Under the pieces are notes generated by a model. The model ran no database searches and was not told the origin of the DNA. It saw only the letters and a list, made by a program, of their open reading frames with translations. DNA of 64,000 nucleotides. It comes from JAGVYF01 sp041650315 (lineage in GTDB: Archaea > Nanobdellota > Nanobdellia > Woesearchaeales > JAGVYF01). Shown here piece after piece: positions 8,402-16,673 of this stretch (its first letter is position 1; each line of letters starts with the position of its first letter). The DNA lies in contig JBAZLJ010000002.1 in NCBI GenBank assembly GCA_041650315.1, positions 327,976-391,975 on the forward strand. The letters are read 5' to 3'. A program made the position numbers and the translations under genes.

Positions 8402-8677
8402 ATGCCAACAGGAAAATATAAATCACACCATTTCAGGAGAGTCTTCAAAAGGACACCTGGAGCAAGGAAAGTATTGCACTATGTAGAAAGAGTTGTAAAG
8501 GTTCCAAAATGTGGAGTATGCAAGACTACCTTGAAAGGATTACCTAGACTGACTGGCTCTGAATTCAGAAACTTATCAAAATCACAGAAGCGCGTAGAGA
8601 GGCCGTTCGGCGGCAATCTTTGCTCAAAATGCGCTAGATCAAAAATAAAACAATACGCAAGGTCGCTGGCAAAATGA
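8402..8677 (+). CDS. rpl34e: Large ribosomal subunit protein eL34 (L34e)
   Basis: 50S protein of archaea and eukaryotes. It has the typical basic N-terminus with RRVFKRTPGARKVLHYVERV, two Cys pairs (PKCGVCKTTL, CSKCARSKIK) forming a zinc site, and GLPRL. 91 residues, normal length. Its stop overlaps the ATG of L14e by four bases. In many archaea cmk follows; here L14e follows directly. Confidence 0.94.
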   Translation: MPTGKYKSHHFRRVFKRTPGARKVLHYVERVVKVPKCGVCKTTLKGLPRLTGSEFRNLSKSQKRVERPFGGNLCSKCARSKIKQYARSLAK

Positions 8678-9012
8678 TTGAAATCGGAAGATTATGCATA
8701 AAAACCGCTGGAAGAGACGCAAAACTATACTGCGTGATAATCGATGTTCTCGATGATAATTATGTAATGATTGAAGGACAGACCAGAAGGAAGAAATGCA
8801 ATATCATGCATCTCGAACCATTGACTAAAGTGTTGAAAGTAAAGAAAAACGCTTCACACGAAGAAGTGGCAAAAGCTTTGAAGGAAATAGGCGTTGAAGT
8901 AGTTGCTAAGAAATCAAAGCAGAAAATTGAAAAACCTCTCCAAACAAGGAAAGGTTCAGAAGCTAAAGCTGTCGAAACGAAAAAACCTTCTGCTAAAAAA
9001 GCGAAGAAATAG
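8674..9012 (+). CDS. rpl14e: Large ribosomal subunit protein eL14 (L14e)
   Basis: SH3-like 50S protein. The N-terminal core MIEIGRLCIKTAGRDAKLYC, then VIDVLDDNYVMIEGQTRRKKCNIMHLEPL, is diagnostic of L14e (GR.C.K..GREAG...VIVD). The final 45 residues or so are Lys/Ala-rich and extend the protein beyond the usual 80-95 residues. cbf5, commonly downstream, is absent here. Confidence 0.93.
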   Translation: MIEIGRLCIKTAGRDAKLYCVIIDVLDDNYVMIEGQTRRKKCNIMHLEPLTKVLKVKKNASHEEVAKALKEIGVEVVAKKSKQKIEKPLQTRKGSEAKAVETKKPSAKKAKK

Positions 9013-9103
9013 ATTTCTATCTAGCTCTTTATCTGATATTCTATTAGGACATATCTTCTATCACAATTAATTTTATAAATAACTTATTCTAAATAGGACT
9101 ACT

Positions 9104-9601
9104 ATGCAATGCGATATGTGCGGTAAAGAATGCGGAACGATTAAAGCAGTGATTGAAGGCTCTCAACTCAATGTGTGCCCTGATTGCGCTAAATTCGGCA
9201 AGATTGTGCCTCAAGATAGAAGGCCTGCGTTCAATAATAATTATAATACTACTCATAACTCCCCTGTGCATAAATCCCAGGTTAATGCTCCTGCAAGCCC
9301 AGTGACTTATCTAGCAGTTATTGATGATTTCGCTGATAAGATTAGGCAGAAGCGCGATTCACTCTGCATAACTCAAGATGATCTGGCTAAGATGATGAGC
9401 GAAAGAGCTTCTCTTTTCCAGAAGATAGAATCAGGTCATTTCAAACCAAGCATTGAGCTCGCGCGAAAACTTGAAAATTTCCTTAAGATCAAACTTGTAG
9501 AAACACGCGAAGAAGAAGCAGTGGCTGCCTCTAAAAAAGACCCAAATATCTTGACCATCGGCGATCTGATACAGATGAAGATGGCGCAATCGAAGAAATA
9601 A
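9104..9601 (+). CDS. mbf1: MBF1-like transcription factor (zinc ribbon plus HTH)
   Basis: Archaeal multiprotein bridging factor 1. The N-terminal zinc ribbon has C3-x2-C6 and C25-x2-C28, then a polar linker (about 35-70), then a Xre/Cro-type helix-turn-helix (about 75-135) with ITQDDLAKMMSERASLFQKIESG, the MBF1 signature, and a short C-terminal tail. Archaeal MBF1 is reported to interact with the ribosome and translation. A TATA box (ttttataaat, 9071-9080) lies 24-33 bases before the ATG. It converges with the membrane gene at 9621, with only 19 bases between. Confidence 0.92.
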   Translation: MQCDMCGKECGTIKAVIEGSQLNVCPDCAKFGKIVPQDRRPAFNNNYNTTHNSPVHKSQVNAPASPVTYLAVIDDFADKIRQKRDSLCITQDDLAKMMSERASLFQKIESGHFKPSIELARKLENFLKIKLVETREEEAVAASKKDPNILTIGDLIQMKMAQSKK

Positions 9602-9620
9602 GAAGATTACATTCTTGAAT

Positions 9621-10982
9621 TTATTCTTGCTCATCGCCTATGAATTTCCAAAGCTCAGCATCCTTGCTTGAGTAGATTTCTTCAAAATTATCCTTGTTGT
9701 TCAAGAAGAATAAAAGTCCTTTCTCGCGGTCCGGCCAGAACTCTTTTTTCATGGCTTCATCGAACCAAATATATCTTACATGATTCTCTTTCAGGAAATC
9801 TATGACTTTCTCAAAATTCTTAGATTGGAATATATTCAAAGTCATTTCTTCGTTTTTGTTGTCGTAATCATACAATGCAGGCATCCCAGAGATTCCCTCT
9901 ATCCATTCGCTTCTATCATAATAAGAGAATACATATTCAGGATTATCGGTGTAAGTATCTAGGCCGGCTAATGATTCATAGATACCTGAATTAGGCTCAG
10001 CATAAGCTACCTGTTTTATGGAACCAATCCCTGAAATTACTAAACCTGACATTAAAGTCAATAATATCAAATCACGGATAAGCGGAGAGCTCCATTCTCT
10101 CTGGAGCAGATAGATGAATCCGTACACTGCAAACATGCATACTGGAAGCAATAAAAAAACGTCAATTGAAAGGTTATAGCCTACTGCCAATCCAAATAAT
10201 CCTACCATGAACATATAAATATAGGCAAGGTTCGCTTTATAGTCCCAACTTAATTCGAAACCTATCAGGAACAAGATTAAAGTGTAAATATTGAACCCTA
10301 GCAGTCCGCCTAGATCGCCGATTAGGTCAGTCACCAAATTTATTACGCCGTGATCAGTCGGAATTGTCTCCATAGCAATTATCGCTAAGAAAAATATTGA
10401 GATCATGCTGTATATCAAATCCTTATTATGGTTCCTCGCATAATACACCAATAAAAATGCTAAAAGGACTATAGCTGAATAGAATGATGATAAAGAGACT
10501 ATCGCGAATATGACATTCGCTTTTGTGAATTCGTTGCGCGACAGGGCTAAAATGCCTTGCAACATCAATGCTAGTGAAAAGAAATATACGTTCAATGATG
10601 CGCTGAATAGTATGAATACCGGAGATAAGATAAAGAATGCTGACACCATGAAAATCTCCTTGTTGTCGAAATTCAGTTCTTTCAAAAAGAGCTGAAACTG
10701 CTGCAATAACAGCAAGCTTACGATTATTGGCAACAAAATCCAAACGAGTTTCAACCCTATAAAAAATCCTATGAATGCTATCAGTAAATGGAATGGACTG
10801 AAGACGAACACTCTATCTTCAATGACCTGCTTCGCTATCTTGATATGATAATAGGATTCTTCTCCGATAGGGACTGAATCCTCATGCACAAATCTGATTA
10901 TTTGAACTGAAAACATGACTACTATCGCTATTGCGAATGCTGCATACGTCCATCTATTCTCCGAATTCAGCTTATCAAGCAA
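9621..10982 (-). CDS. Polytopic membrane protein, GT-C glycosyltransferase-like
   Basis: 453 residues with about ten hydrophobic helices over the first 330 residues and a soluble C-terminal domain of about 100 residues with aromatic/acidic content (NHVRYIWFDEA, FWPDREKGL). The long first extracytoplasmic loop contains the acidic patch HEDSVPIGEESYYHIKIAK, like the catalytic first loop of GT-C enzymes (PMT/ArnT/STT3 superfamily). I see no WWDYG motif, so it is not an obvious oligosaccharyltransferase STT3. It overlaps the next gene (10975) by eight bases, so the two form an operon. The specific substrate is unknown; a role in glycan or glycoprotein assembly is inference. Confidence 0.6.
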   Translation of the reverse strand: MLDKLNSENRWTYAAFAIAIVVMFSVQIIRFVHEDSVPIGEESYYHIKIAKQVIEDRVFVFSPFHLLIAFIGFFIGLKLVWILLPIIVSLLLLQQFQLFLKELNFDNKEIFMVSAFFILSPVFILFSASLNVYFFSLALMLQGILALSRNEFTKANVIFAIVSLSSFYSAIVLLAFLLVYYARNHNKDLIYSMISIFFLAIIAMETIPTDHGVINLVTDLIGDLGGLLGFNIYTLILFLIGFELSWDYKANLAYIYMFMVGLFGLAVGYNLSIDVFLLLPVCMFAVYGFIYLLQREWSSPLIRDLILLTLMSGLVISGIGSIKQVAYAEPNSGIYESLAGLDTYTDNPEYVFSYYDRSEWIEGISGMPALYDYDNKNEEMTLNIFQSKNFEKVIDFLKENHVRYIWFDEAMKKEFWPDREKGLLFFLNNKDNFEEIYSSKDAELWKFIGDEQE

Positions 10983-12462
10983 TCTCTTCCACCTTGCATA
11001 ATGATTCGTATACTACTATCTGCTCGTTAGAATATTTCTTCCTGAAGCAGTTGTTATTGCTCTCAAGGAATTTATATTTCTCTTTAGGCAGCAACAAATA
11101 ATCCACATTGTACTTATTAAGTATCTTCACTGAGTCAACCACTGATTTAGCCTCAAGGAAATTATCTACATCATCCAGTATAATATCTGGTGATTCTATA
11201 AGTATGAAATTGTCGTCAAGCACATTCCTATGGCCAGCTATCCCCGTGATCAAATGGCCGTATTCTAACTTGCTCAAGACTATGCTATTCGCGGGAGCAT
11301 TCACCTTGAGCCAATCAAGCGCGCCGAGCATATTATCATCCGGAACATTATTGACCTCGTTCTCGCTGGATGCTATAGTATTATTCACCGAAGTGAAAAT
11401 GAAAACTATCAATATCAATGAGAATATCAAAGTGTGGGATTTTGCGAGCTTTGTCTCCTTTAGGTACATGTTGAAAGATCTCAAACCTTCCCCGCTCAAG
11501 ATTATCAGAGTTATGCCTATCAACGATAAACCTACCTCTGGCCTGATGAATTTCAGCCAGAGCAAAAGAAATAATGATGCACTGAACCCTATAAACAAAT
11601 AAAGTTTAGGATTATTTATCTTGAAAGTGTACATATATATCGTGTATATGCCAAATATCAAAGGAATTATCCCTACGGCTACGACGTAGGATAATACATC
11701 TACGCCTATGAAATATTCGTTCAAGATTTTCTCAGGAATGTTCTGCCAGATGATATCCGCACCATTGTAGATCAGTGCTTCCTTGAATTGCACAAAATAT
11801 GCCAATGTCATGAATAATATCGCAAATAGTGATGCTTCAACTTCCATCTTGTTGATATTCACATTATCCAGATTCATGAAAACAAAATAGAATATGAAAC
11901 TCATAAGAATGGTTAACGATACTGGGGCTATGAATGGAAGGACCAGAATGGTTGTGATGAAATAGTTCAGATTCTTTTCCTCATGCAGGTTCATAAAGAA
12001 ATATAATGAAAGGAAAATTATAGGGAATGCCAATGATTCCGACGGAGCCGATAGCAGAGTCGCTGAAGCAAGAATGGGTATAAATCCGACAAAAAATGAA
12101 GAGTATAGCGAAGCGAAATTGCTTTTTGTGATATCTTTTACTATGAAGAAGATTATAAACACCAATAATGAGATTAACAGATTTGGAACCACCCTCATCG
12201 ATATGTCTATCCCAACTATTGCGCTGAATAAAGCCATGAGGTAGTAATATACCGGACTTACAATCATATCCCTGCCAGAATAGCTTAACTCATCATAGAT
12301 CATCGGAAGGCCTGTGTCTAAGATATGCTGTATTTGACGTTCCTCAAAATATCCTCTTGGACTGAATTCCTCAGTTTGGAACGCAAAATATAATCTTGTG
12401 CCGAATACTGCGCAGAATATGATGAATAGCAATAGATATTCTTTTTTTATGCTGTTTAACAT
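10975..12462 (-). CDS. Polytopic membrane protein, GT-C glycosyltransferase-like
   Basis: About 495 residues with roughly ten membrane helices and a soluble C-terminal domain (NAPANSIVLSKLEYGHLI, YLLLPKEKYKFLE). The first loop has FSPRGYFEERQIQHIL and a later YSGRDMIVSPVYYYLMALF, a layout common to GT-C/PMT-like archaeal proteins. The frame is open to an ATG at 12507, but the TATA-like attataaatatac at 12483-12495 lies about 26 bases before the ATG at 12462 (MLNSIKKEYLLLF), so I chose that start. It is a probable paralogue of the gene at 9621 and translationally coupled to it. The glycosyltransferase activity is inferred from topology only. Confidence 0.6.
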   Translation of the reverse strand: MLNSIKKEYLLLFIIFCAVFGTRLYFAFQTEEFSPRGYFEERQIQHILDTGLPMIYDELSYSGRDMIVSPVYYYLMALFSAIVGIDISMRVVPNLLISLLVFIIFFIVKDITKSNFASLYSSFFVGFIPILASATLLSAPSESLAFPIIFLSLYFFMNLHEEKNLNYFITTILVLPFIAPVSLTILMSFIFYFVFMNLDNVNINKMEVEASLFAILFMTLAYFVQFKEALIYNGADIIWQNIPEKILNEYFIGVDVLSYVVAVGIIPLIFGIYTIYMYTFKINNPKLYLFIGFSASLFLLLWLKFIRPEVGLSLIGITLIILSGEGLRSFNMYLKETKLAKSHTLIFSLILIVFIFTSVNNTIASSENEVNNVPDDNMLGALDWLKVNAPANSIVLSKLEYGHLITGIAGHRNVLDDNFILIESPDIILDDVDNFLEAKSVVDSVKILNKYNVDYLLLPKEKYKFLESNNNCFRKKYSNEQIVVYESLCKVEEIA

Positions 12463-12482
12463 GTAATATATTGATATTGATA

Positions 12483-12516
12483 GTATATTTATAATTAACG
12501 AAATCATTATATAAAG
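12483..12516. promoter_or_regulatory. Divergent promoter region for the GT-C operon and radB
   Basis: Two TATA boxes sit back to back. The plus-strand ttatataaa (12508-12516) is centred about 25 bases before the radB ATG at 12536. The minus-strand ttataaatata (12483-12494) is about 26 bases before the ATG at 12462. Both fit leaderless transcripts. Confidence 0.55.
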
Positions 12517-12535
12517 CGCGGGATCTTTTTTGGGT

Positions 12536-13210
12536 ATGGATAAATCGGGTTCTGGAACAGAAGTGATGGATTCGCTGCTTAAAGGCGGTTATGAAAAAGA
12601 TATAATTACTACTATATACGGACCTTCAAGCACTGGCAAGACTTGCCTTTCTATGCTCGCCGCAATCAATACGCTCAAACAAGATAAAAAAGTAGTGTAT
12701 ATCGATACAGAAGGCGGATTCTCAATTGAACGTGCTTTACAAATATATCCGGAATTCTTGACCAAATCTGACAACTTCATAATGTTCAAACCTACTTCAT
12801 TCTTGCAGCAGAAACAAGTTATTGAGAAACTAAAGAACATAATCGCGCAGAATGTCGGTCTTATTGTCGTTGATTCAATCGCAATGTATTATCGTCTGGA
12901 AGTAGCGAACGCGCCGGATTACGCCAATGTCAATAAAGATCTTAATGCACAGTTGATGAATTTGCTGGAAATAACACGCGACCATTGCATCCCTGTGATA
13001 ATCACAAACCAAGTCTATTCTAACATGGACATCAAGAATGAAGTGCACATGGTAGGTGGAGATTTGATAAGATATACCTGCAAGTGCATAATCGAGCTGA
13101 AAAAGGCAGGCATAATACGGAAAGCTATTGTGAAAAAGCATCGCGCTATTGCTGAGAATGCCGAGGCTGAGTTCAAACTTGAAGAGAAAGGCGTGTTCTG
13201 GAATATATGA
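12536..13210 (+). CDS. radB: DNA repair/recombination protein RadB
   Basis: RadB is a short RecA-family paralogue of RadA in euryarchaea and relatives, lacking the N-terminal HhH domain and helping recombination. The Walker A is GPSSTGKT (residues 29-36), the Walker B is LIVVDS (about 116-121), and ITNQVYSNM matches the L1/ITNQV motif. 224 residues, typical of RadB. The reading frame also allows a TTG at 12530, but the ATG at 12536 fits the TATA spacing. It is followed by the S13 operon, which has its own promoter. Confidence 0.9.
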   Translation: MDKSGSGTEVMDSLLKGGYEKDIITTIYGPSSTGKTCLSMLAAINTLKQDKKVVYIDTEGGFSIERALQIYPEFLTKSDNFIMFKPTSFLQQKQVIEKLKNIIAQNVGLIVVDSIAMYYRLEVANAPDYANVNKDLNAQLMNLLEITRDHCIPVIITNQVYSNMDIKNEVHMVGGDLIRYTCKCIIELKKAGIIRKAIVKKHRAIAENAEAEFKLEEKGVFWNI

Positions 13211-13247
13211 CTTAAGGGATATACTCGCTATAGTTCCAAAGCGTAAG

Positions 13248-13372
13248 ATTTATAAACCCCCTTCTTATTTCCACTATAAACGCCCGAGTTAACGCGCATC
13301 AGGGCAGTTCAGTACTGATTGCGGATTCTTGGGTTAAATATCGACAATATAACATTCACACGTGATACCAAA
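13248..13372 (+). promoter_or_regulatory. Promoter and structured leader of the S13-S4-S11-rpoD operon
   Basis: A TATA box (gatttataaac, 13248-13258) predicts transcription from about 13281, giving a leader of about 90 bases, long for this genome. In the leader, gcccgag (13282-13288) can pair with cttgggt (13328-13334), while the same gccc (13282-13285) can pair with gggc at 13302-13305. The two pairings exclude each other. No function is proven. Confidence 0.4.
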
Positions 13373-13855
13373 ATGGAACAAAAATCAGCGAATTTCAAGC
13401 ACATCGTGCGTATAGCAAACACCGATATAGACGGCAATAAAAAGATTGCAGGAGCTCTATTGAGAATCAAAGGCGTAGGCTATATGTTCGCAAACGCATT
13501 GTTTGCAATATCAGGCATCGATAAAAGCAAACTTATCGGCGACATATCAGATTCTGAAATGGAAAAAATCAATGATATATTGAAAAATCCATTGAAATAT
13601 GATCTTCCATTATGGATGCTAAACAGAAGAAGAGATCCTGAAGATGCATCAGTTCAACACTTACTATCAACAGATATCAAATATATCCAAGAAAATGATA
13701 TCAAAATGATGAAGAAAATGAGAACCTTCAAAGGTGTCAGGCACATGGCAGGATTGCCAGTACGTGGCCAAAGGACAAGGGCTCACTTCAGAAAAGTCGG
13801 ACGTAAAGCGCTCGGCGTTAAGAAAACATCACCTGCTAAGAAGGCAGGTAAGTAG
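13373..13855 (+). CDS. rps13: Small ribosomal subunit protein uS13
   Basis: S13 lies in the 30S head and contacts the P-site tRNA and bridge B1. The sequence FKHIVRIANTDIDGNKKIAGALLRIKGVGYMFANA, GIDKSKLIGDIS and the C-terminal RHMAGLPVRGQRTRAHFR are diagnostic. 160 residues. The frame opens at 13319, but homology and the ATG context favour 13373. First gene of the S13-S4-S11-rpoD operon, the conserved archaeal order. Confidence 0.95.
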   Translation: MEQKSANFKHIVRIANTDIDGNKKIAGALLRIKGVGYMFANALFAISGIDKSKLIGDISDSEMEKINDILKNPLKYDLPLWMLNRRRDPEDASVQHLLSTDIKYIQENDIKMMKKMRTFKGVRHMAGLPVRGQRTRAHFRKVGRKALGVKKTSPAKKAGK

Positions 13856-13865
13856 AGGCTAGAAA

Positions 13866-14459
13866 ATGGGAGATCCAAAAAAATCAAGAAAAAAGTATCA
13901 AACACCTAGCCATCCATGGATTAAAGCAAGGATTGACGAAGAAGCTGAAATTGTAAAAGAGTACGGCTTCAAGACAAAACAAGAGATCTGGAAAGTTGAT
14001 TCCAAATTAAGGAATTTCGCAAGGATCGCTAAAAAACTTATTCCAAGGAAAGACAAACAAGCAGTTATAGAAACCAAACAATTGTTGGATAAATTGACTG
14101 CAATGGGCTTGTTAGAAGCTGATTCTCAATTGGATAAAGTCCTTAACATCAATCTCAAAGTATTGCTTGATAGAAGATTGCAATCAATGGTCTGCAAAAA
14201 AGGATTCGCAAAGACCATGAAACAAGCAAGACAATTCATAACACACAGACATGTCGCTGTAAACGGCAAAGTAATCACATCACCATCATATCTAGTATCT
14301 AAAAAAGAAGAAGCAGTTGTGCAATTCCTGCACACATCAGCATTGGCTAATCCAGAGCATCCTGAAAGGGCATTAGCTTTGAAACCAGCTGAAGCAAAAG
14401 AGCTTAAAGCAATAAAAGAACACCCTAAAAAAGTTGAAGAGAAGGTAACTAAAGAATGA
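13866..14459 (+). CDS. rps4: Small ribosomal subunit protein uS4
   Basis: Primary 16S-binding protein of the 30S body. It begins MGDPKKSRKKYQTPSHPWI, the archaeal S4 start, and carries the S4 RNA-binding domain (LDRRLQSMVCKKGFAKTMKQ, then ARQFITHRHVAVNGKVITSPSYLV). 197 residues, normal. The last 35 residues are Lys/Glu/Ala-rich. It overlaps S11 by four bases. Confidence 0.96.
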   Translation: MGDPKKSRKKYQTPSHPWIKARIDEEAEIVKEYGFKTKQEIWKVDSKLRNFARIAKKLIPRKDKQAVIETKQLLDKLTAMGLLEADSQLDKVLNINLKVLLDRRLQSMVCKKGFAKTMKQARQFITHRHVAVNGKVITSPSYLVSKKEEAVVQFLHTSALANPEHPERALALKPAEAKELKAIKEHPKKVEEKVTKE

Positions 14460-14887
14460 GGGACAGAAACGAAAGAAGAGAACAGGTACAATTCAGAAGC
14501 GACGATAATTGGGGAATCGTGCATATCTATTCTTCATACAATGATACTATAATCCATATCACAGATATCACTGGATCAGAAAGCATCGCAAGGTCATCCG
14601 GCGGGCAAGTTGTAAAGGCTCACCGTTTGGAATCTTCGCCTACCGCTGCTATGATGGCTGCAAAAAAAGCAGCAGAGATAGCTAAGGAAAAAGGCATAAA
14701 TGCGTTGCATGTCAAAATCAAAGCACCTGGCGGACATAACGGACCGAATAATCCTGGCCCTGGCGCTCAGGCAGCAGTACGTGCTCTATCAAGGATGGGC
14801 TTGAAAATAGGAATAATCGAAGATGTCACACCTATACCTCACGATGGATGCAGAAAAAAAGGCGGAAAGAGGGGCAGAAGGGTATGA
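14456..14887 (+). CDS. rps11: Small ribosomal subunit protein uS11
   Basis: Platform protein of the 30S subunit. WGIVHIYSSYNDTIIHITDITG, GGQVVKAHRLESSPTAAMMA, KAPGGHNGPNNPGPGAQAAVRAL and VTPIPHDGCRKKGGKRGRRV are hallmarks; only these short blocks are needed to identify it. 143 residues. Its stop overlaps the rpoD ATG (ATGA), so RNA polymerase subunit D is translationally coupled to the ribosomal genes. Confidence 0.96.
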   Translation: MRDRNERREQVQFRSDDNWGIVHIYSSYNDTIIHITDITGSESIARSSGGQVVKAHRLESSPTAAMMAAKKAAEIAKEKGINALHVKIKAPGGHNGPNNPGPGAQAAVRALSRMGLKIGIIEDVTPIPHDGCRKKGGKRGRRV

Positions 14888-15675
14888 AAGTCGATATACT
14901 CAGCAAGGATAAAGAAAAATTCACATTTATGTTATCAGGTGTCAAACCTGCTTTCGCTAATGGTCTCAGGAGAGCTATGGTGGACGAAGTTCCAGCAATG
15001 GCTATCGAAGATGTTGAGATCAAAAAAAATAGTTCAGCATTATATGACGAAATATTGGCTCACAGATTGGGTCTTGTCGTATTAGAAACTGACTTGAAAT
15101 CATATGAATTGCCAAGTAAGTGCAAATGCAAGGGCGAAGGATGCGCAAGATGCCAACTGCAATTGACATTGAAAGTAAAAGGTCCAGGCGTAGTATACGC
15201 AGAAGACATGAAATCTAAAGATCCTAAAGTCGTACCAGCGCAACCAAAAGCGATAATCACAAAATTGTTGAAAGGACAAGAAGTAGAACTTATCGCAACA
15301 GCTGTATTGGGTAAAGGCAAAGTGCATACAAAATGGTCACCTTGCTCTGCAACATATAAAAACGAACCGGTTATAGAAATTTCCGGAAAGATTGACAATG
15401 CAGAAGAAGTCGCTGAAAAGTGTCCTCTTAAATTGTTCGAAGCTAAAGGCGGAAATCTGAAATTGGTAAAAGATTATCAACACAAATGTCATCTTTGCGA
15501 AGCGTGCCAAGAAGCAAGCAAAGGCAAAGTGAAAGTCACATTCAAAGAAGATTCATTCATATATACTGTCGAGCCTTGGGGTCAACTGAAACCAGTTGAG
15601 ATCGTAAAGGCAGCAGCAGATGTGCTCAGTGAGAAATGCGATGAATTCATTGAGCTGGTAAAAGCAGCGAAGTAA
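14884..15675 (+). CDS. rpoD: DNA-directed RNA polymerase subunit D
   Basis: The archaeal alpha/Rpb3-like assembly subunit, which pairs with subunit L to nucleate RNA polymerase. Dimerisation domain at the N-terminus (FANGLRRAMVDEVPAMAIEDV, with RLGLVVLETD) and end. Two Cys clusters are visible: CKCKGEGCARC in the middle and a later set, C-P-L...C-H-L-C-E-A-C, spaced as in the Fe-S cluster domain known from Sulfolobus and Methanosarcina D subunits. About 263 residues, full length. It follows S11 with a four-base overlap and precedes tRNA-Leu. Confidence 0.94.
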   Translation: MKVDILSKDKEKFTFMLSGVKPAFANGLRRAMVDEVPAMAIEDVEIKKNSSALYDEILAHRLGLVVLETDLKSYELPSKCKCKGEGCARCQLQLTLKVKGPGVVYAEDMKSKDPKVVPAQPKAIITKLLKGQEVELIATAVLGKGKVHTKWSPCSATYKNEPVIEISGKIDNAEEVAEKCPLKLFEAKGGNLKLVKDYQHKCHLCEACQEASKGKVKVTFKEDSFIYTVEPWGQLKPVEIVKAAADVLSEKCDEFIELVKAAK

Positions 15676-15693
15676 ACCGTGGCTTTAACGGTT
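15675..15693 (+). terminator. Hairpin between rpoD and tRNA-Leu
   Basis: aaccgt (15675-15680) pairs with acggtt (15688-15693) around a seven-base loop, starting at the rpoD stop codon and ending nine bases before the tRNA. There is no T-run, so it may be a processing signal for the tRNA rather than a terminator. Confidence 0.35.
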
Positions 15694-15702
15694 ACACTCA
15701 TT

Positions 15703-15851
15703 GCGAGGGTGCCGGAGTGGCCAAATGAATCTCTGGATTCAATAACCAGAATCTACGATTCAGGTTAAACGGGCTAGGTTGAGGCTGTGCTAACGCACAT
15801 CAAACGCCTAGTGGCTTAGTGCCTGCGCGAGTTCGAACCTCGTCCCTCGCA
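15703..15851 (+). tRNA. tRNA-Leu(GAG) with two introns (D-loop and anticodon loop)
   Basis: The acceptor arm GCGAGGG (15703-15709) pairs with CCCTCGC (15844-15850), discriminator A at 15851. The T arm is GCGAG-TTCGAAC-CTCGT (15827-15843), with a long variable arm (15812-15826). The anticodon stem CTAGG (15774-15778) pairs with CCTAG (15807-15811), loop TTGAG, so the anticodon is GAG (15781-15783). An intron of about 21 bases (about 15785-15805, with a GTGC/GCAC hairpin) follows position 37. Between the acceptor and anticodon arms there are about 44 extra bases. Removing about 15721-15764 restores a standard D arm, CCGGAGTGGTTAAACGGG. The removed segment carries TGAATC/GATTCA pairing, as in a bulge-helix-bulge intron. 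The boundaries may shift by two bases because GG occurs at both ends. Confidence 0.88.
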
Positions 15852-15885
15852 TCACAATCAAAATATCACAGACAAAACAACGAAA

Positions 15886-16245
15886 ATGAAAACAGGACCA
15901 ACAAACGAAAACCTTGTAAGCTTAATACAGGATCTGAAGAAGAAATCAATAGATGAAAAAGTAAACATCTGGAAGAGAGTAGCTGAGGATCTAGGCAGGA
16001 GCACAAGGGAAAGAAGGATTGTCAATCTAATGCGTATCGATAAGAACGCAAAAGACGGCGAAACTGTAGTTATACCTGGAAAAGTCCTAGGAATGGGCGT
16101 AATCACCCAAAAAATCGTTGTCGCAGCATTCAGATTCTCTGGTTCCGCAGCAGATAAGATTAAACAAGCAGGCGGAAATGCTATCACTATCACAGAACTT
16201 ATGGAAAAAAATCCAAAAGGAAGCAAAGTGAGGATATTGGGTTAA
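15886..16245 (+). CDS. rpl18e: Large ribosomal subunit protein eL18 (L18e)
   Basis: 50S protein related to bacterial L15. It begins MKTGPTNENLVSLIQDLKKK and has IWKRVAEDLGRSTRERRIVN and VVIPGKVLGMGVITQKIVVAAFRFS with a terminal LMEKNPKGSKVRILG. 119 residues, full length. It is followed by L13 with one base between, the standard archaeal order L18e-L13-S9. Confidence 0.96.
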   Translation: MKTGPTNENLVSLIQDLKKKSIDEKVNIWKRVAEDLGRSTRERRIVNLMRIDKNAKDGETVVIPGKVLGMGVITQKIVVAAFRFSGSAADKIKQAGGNAITITELMEKNPKGSKVRILG

Positions 16246-16246
16246 A

Positions 16247-16672
16247 ATGATAATTGACGGAAAAGATTTGGTACTTGGAAGATTGGCATCTTTCGCAGCT
16301 AGAAAAGCATTGCTAGGCGAAAAAGTGGATATCGTGAATTGCGAAGAAGTATTGATATCCGGCAGCAAGAAAACTGTGCTTGCAAGATTCCATAAACTCA
16401 TGGATTTAGGGTGCCAGAAAGCTTTCAAAGGCCCATTCGTAACTAGACTGCCTGACAGGATTGTAAGGAAAGCAGTCAAAAGAATGCTTCCAATCAGGAG
16501 AGGAAGAGGCAGAGATGCATACCATAATGTAATGTGTTATATCGGAGTGCCTGACGAACTTAAAGGGCAAGAAACATGCACATTCAAGAATGCAGAGCTC
16601 ACATCATTATCAACATTGAAATATATGAAACTCAAAGACGTCTCTAAACAGATAGGCGGAAAGGTATACTAA
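16247..16672 (+). CDS. rpl13: Large ribosomal subunit protein uL13
   Basis: Early-assembly 50S protein. MIIDGKDLVLGRLASFAARK, KVDIVNCEEVLISGSK and RRGRGRDAYHNVMCYIGVPDE are family marks. 141 residues, normal. It is one base from S9. Confidence 0.96.
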   Translation: MIIDGKDLVLGRLASFAARKALLGEKVDIVNCEEVLISGSKKTVLARFHKLMDLGCQKAFKGPFVTRLPDRIVRKAVKRMLPIRRGRGRDAYHNVMCYIGVPDELKGQETCTFKNAELTSLSTLKYMKLKDVSKQIGGKVY

Positions 16673-16673
16673 A

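Noticed and set aside
9621..12462. STT3/AglB oligosaccharyltransferase
   Set aside because: Topology is GT-C-like, but neither protein has WWDYG or the expected DxD pattern, and both are shorter than AglB.
13281..13340. A tRNA gene in the S13 leader
   Set aside because: A short GC-containing hairpin looked tRNA-like, but there is no acceptor pairing or T arm (TTCGA) in the region.
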